Assembly: GCA_003644175.1 (NCBI GenBank)
Contig: QNBS01000145.1
Coordinates: 1-6,116 of the forward strand
Direction: 5' to 3'
Origin: Planctomycetota bacterium
GTDB lineage: Bacteria; Planctomycetota; Phycisphaerae; Sedimentisphaerales; Anaerohalosphaeraceae
DNA: 6,116 nt
A model generated the notes under the pieces. The model worked only from the letters and a program-made list of their open reading frames with translations, searched no databases and had not been told where the DNA came from. A program made the translations under genes and the position numbers. This document shows, one piece after another, positions 4,751 to 6,116 of the stretch; position 1 is the stretch's first letter; the number at the start of each line of letters is the position of its first letter.

Positions 4751-5614
4751 ATGGGTTATGGATTGTGTGTGCTGATCGGGGCGGTTATTGGCGGCGCGGG
4801 CGGGGCGTTGGTTTGGCTGATCTGTCATATTAAGTCCACAAGAGTTATCGAAGATCTTCGCAGCAGACTCGCTGTCGCCGAAGAGAAGAATTTTCGTATA
4901 CCTAAACTCGAAATGACCCTCGCCAGGAACAGGACGGAGGTCGCCAACCTGACCGGGCAGGTCGCTGCACTCAAAGAGGACATCCTGCAAAAGGCCGACA
5001 AGATCGCGGGGCTAAGTCTTCGGCTCGTCGAGCAGACAGAGGCGGCAAAGGACAAACTCACCATGCTCAATGACGCCCAGAGCAGGCTGTGTCAGGCCCT
5101 GATTGCCCTGTCCGAAACCGCGCTCAATTGTGACAATGACGAGTTCATCCGGGCCATGGAATCGAATCTCGGCGCGTTTGAAGAGTCGCTCATGGCGGAT
5201 ATCTCACGCTGGCAGGGGGGCGCCCGCACAACGACACGCGAAGTCTGCCAGATAGCCGACAGTGAACAAATCGCCCCGGCCCTGCCGCACCAGAACAGAG
5301 ATATGGATGAACCCGCAGCCGAACCCGAACAGCAACCCGAACCGCAGCCCGAACAGCCCGACATTGCGCCTGCCTCGCAAACCGAATCCGCCGCCGAACC
5401 CGACGATTCGGCCCCGGGCGTCGCCGCCGGCGACGCCGACGACATCGAGGAGGATAACCTCATTGAAGAGCGTATCGAAGCCGACATTGCCTTATTGGCG
5501 CAAAGGCTCGATGAGGAGATATCAATCGGATTCGATGACGCAAATGAAGGCCCTCTCAAAAAAAAACCGAACACCGAATCGCCCCCCGCCCAAACAAGAA
5601 AAAAACTCCTCTGA
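4751..5614 (+). CDS. Membrane-anchored coiled-coil protein resembling the N-terminal third of RmuC, with Pro/Glu-rich acidic tail
   Basis: The 287-residue protein starts with a glycine-rich transmembrane segment (about 4-25, VLIGAVIGGAGGALVWLI). Residues about 30-115 are a predicted coiled coil rich in Leu, Glu, Lys and Arg. The stretch 97-150, with EAAKDKLTMLNDAQSRL and LSETALNCDNDEFIRAMESNL, resembles the RmuC region just before its nuclease-like domain (E. coli RmuC has a similar HADDKIRQMINSEQRL). That domain, and everything after it, is absent. Instead residues 187-204 are a Pro-Glu-Gln repeat run, followed by an acidic stretch (216-262) with a possible amphipathic helix at 236-258, and a basic end, TRKKLL. 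The product would be anchored in the inner membrane with either cytoplasmic or periplasmic coiled coil. It stands alone on its strand. The RmuC link is by eye; function is unknown, and it could be merely a convergent coiled-coil anchor protein. Confidence 0.8.
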   Translation: MGYGLCVLIGAVIGGAGGALVWLICHIKSTRVIEDLRSRLAVAEEKNFRIPKLEMTLARNRTEVANLTGQVAALKEDILQKADKIAGLSLRLVEQTEAAKDKLTMLNDAQSRLCQALIALSETALNCDNDEFIRAMESNLGAFEESLMADISRWQGGARTTTREVCQIADSEQIAPALPHQNRDMDEPAAEPEQQPEPQPEQPDIAPASQTESAAEPDDSAPGVAAGDADDIEEDNLIEERIEADIALLAQRLDEEISIGFDDANEGPLKKKPNTESPPAQTRKKLL

Positions 5615-5803
5615 CGAGGCGCCCGTACTTGACGACACAGGGCATAACCGTTCGCTATAACCCCGTCCGGGGCAGAATAAAATAAGGTGCATCTTCGAGT
5701 TATTCCGACATTTCTGAGTTTGATGTTCGCCGTTTAATCCCACTAAAAAGGCCCTTGGCATCCTGAGTTCACCTAAGCGATTGCGGCACAAAGACTTATG
5801 GCT

Positions 5804-5833
5804 GATTCCGTCCGATTCCGTGGGTGATTCCGT
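5804..5833. repeat. Three close direct repeats of GATTCCGT
   Basis: GATTCCGT occurs at 5804-5811, 5814-5821 and 5826-5833, with steps of 10 and 12 bp, close to one helical turn. They directly precede the first copy of the 24-bp repeat. They could be clustered protein-binding sites or simple slippage. Confidence 0.6.
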
Positions 5834-5837
5834 TCGG

Positions 5838-5861
5838 ATTGGTCGAGTAGACATAGTATGG
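5838..5861 (+). repeat. 24-bp direct repeat, copy 1
   Basis: It contains ATTGGTCGAGTAGACATA and then GTATGG. It matches copy 2 (6006-6029) at 23 of 24 bases. The only difference, G here and C there, is the central base of the odd palindrome CATA-S-TATG. Confidence 0.85.
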
Positions 5862-6005
5862 ACCTCACTTCCTCAGCCTGAATTGCACCAGCTTAGCTTG
5901 GCGCACGGTTCGTTTCGCATTTTTGGTTCTCCACACGTCCTCCGGGGGTGGAAATTGGCTTCGTTTTGCAGAATTGGGGGACGGTTGGACACCTGGTAAA
6001 CGAGA

Positions 6006-6029
6006 ATTGGTCGAGTAGACATACTATGG
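6006..6029 (+). repeat. 24-bp direct repeat, copy 2
   Basis: It contains ATTGGTCGAGTAGACATA and then CTATGG, 168 bp downstream of copy 1 in the same orientation. The sequence between the copies has no open gene. Confidence 0.85.
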
Positions 6030-6075
6030 TCTTTCACTTAGGTATCATTTGTTTTCTCTGTTTCTCTTGCCTTTC

Positions 6076-6099
6076 GGTGTCAAGAGTGCCACTGACACC
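6076..6099. repeat. Perfect 7-bp-stem inverted repeat at the right edge
   Basis: GGTGTCA (6076-6082) and TGACACC (6093-6099) flank a 10-nt loop that includes GTGCCAC. On the minus strand the inside contains the odd palindrome AGTGGCACT. Such GGTGTCA/TGACACC hairpins resemble ends of REP-associated or IS200-like elements, but no transposase is visible, so the assignment is tentative. Confidence 0.5.
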
Positions 6100-6116
6100 A
6101 TAATACTGATAATGCC

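Larger units (their letters stand above)
5615..6116. other. Non-coding, repeat-containing right flank
   Basis: No convincing gene is seen on either strand. A short CCCC-GTCC-GGGG hairpin at about 5660-5672 follows the RmuC-like gene but has no T-run. The rest holds three GATTCCGT repeats (5804-5833), a 24-bp direct repeat pair (5838-5861, 6006-6029), an 8-bp imperfect inverted repeat (5937-5944 with 5976-5983) and an edge hairpin (6076-6099). Confidence 0.55.

Noticed and set aside
5092..5574. 160-codon Ser-rich frame opposite the RmuC-like gene
   Set aside because: Serine, glycine and cysteine runs are the shadow of the Glu/Pro/Ala-rich coding strand; there is no ribosome site or recognisable domain.
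5262..5660. Asn/Pro-rich frame overlapping the RmuC-like gene on the same strand
   Set aside because: The PNPNSNP repeats come from reading the Pro-Glu repeat in another frame.

Overview
This window reads as a bacterial chromosome segment. The gene content suggests an anaerobic or facultative Gram-negative-type bacterium, possibly of the Planctomycetota (Phycisphaerae-like). The clues are a secreted multidomain protein with fibronectin-III-like and choice-of-anchor-D-like domains, a tRNA without an encoded CCA, and a Tat-exported [NiFe] hydrogenase. The phylum is an inference from style, not a demonstrated placement.

Positions 1-3856, minus strand, hold one tight operon read right to left: [NiFe] hydrogenase small subunit (2837-3856, Tat signal), large subunit (1644-2812, broken by two internal losses that each change frame), hydrogenase maturation endopeptidase (1143-1643), and a secreted DUF2271-like protein (1-1140, running off the left edge). 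The last gene is open for 380 codons and carries a DARTGATQT motif that fits the consensus for covalent FMN attachment by ApbE. No cytochrome b, cytochrome c or ferredoxin gene lies in the visible part of the operon. The most interesting hypothesis is therefore that the hydrogenase hands electrons outside the cytoplasm to a covalently flavinylated, possibly surface-displayed DUF2271 protein. The small subunit is atypical: an Asp replaces the second Cys of the proximal-cluster motif, and a Cys replaces the usual Pro at the medial cluster.

Positions 3857-4493 hold no convincing gene. They contain a candidate minus-strand promoter for the operon, a leader with mutually exclusive helices, three tandem imperfect 24-bp repeats, and a plus-strand terminator-like hairpin with no gene in front of it. 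Positions 4494-4566 (minus) encode a CAU-anticodon tRNA, probably tRNA-Ile2, with a good promoter at 4590-4619.

Positions 4751-5614, plus strand, encode a membrane-anchored coiled-coil protein that resembles only the N-terminal third of RmuC and continues into a Pro/Glu-rich acidic tail instead of the nuclease-like domain. Positions 5615-6116 are non-coding but repeat-rich: three short GATTCCGT repeats, a 24-bp direct repeat pair differing at one base, and a 7-bp-stem hairpin at the right edge.
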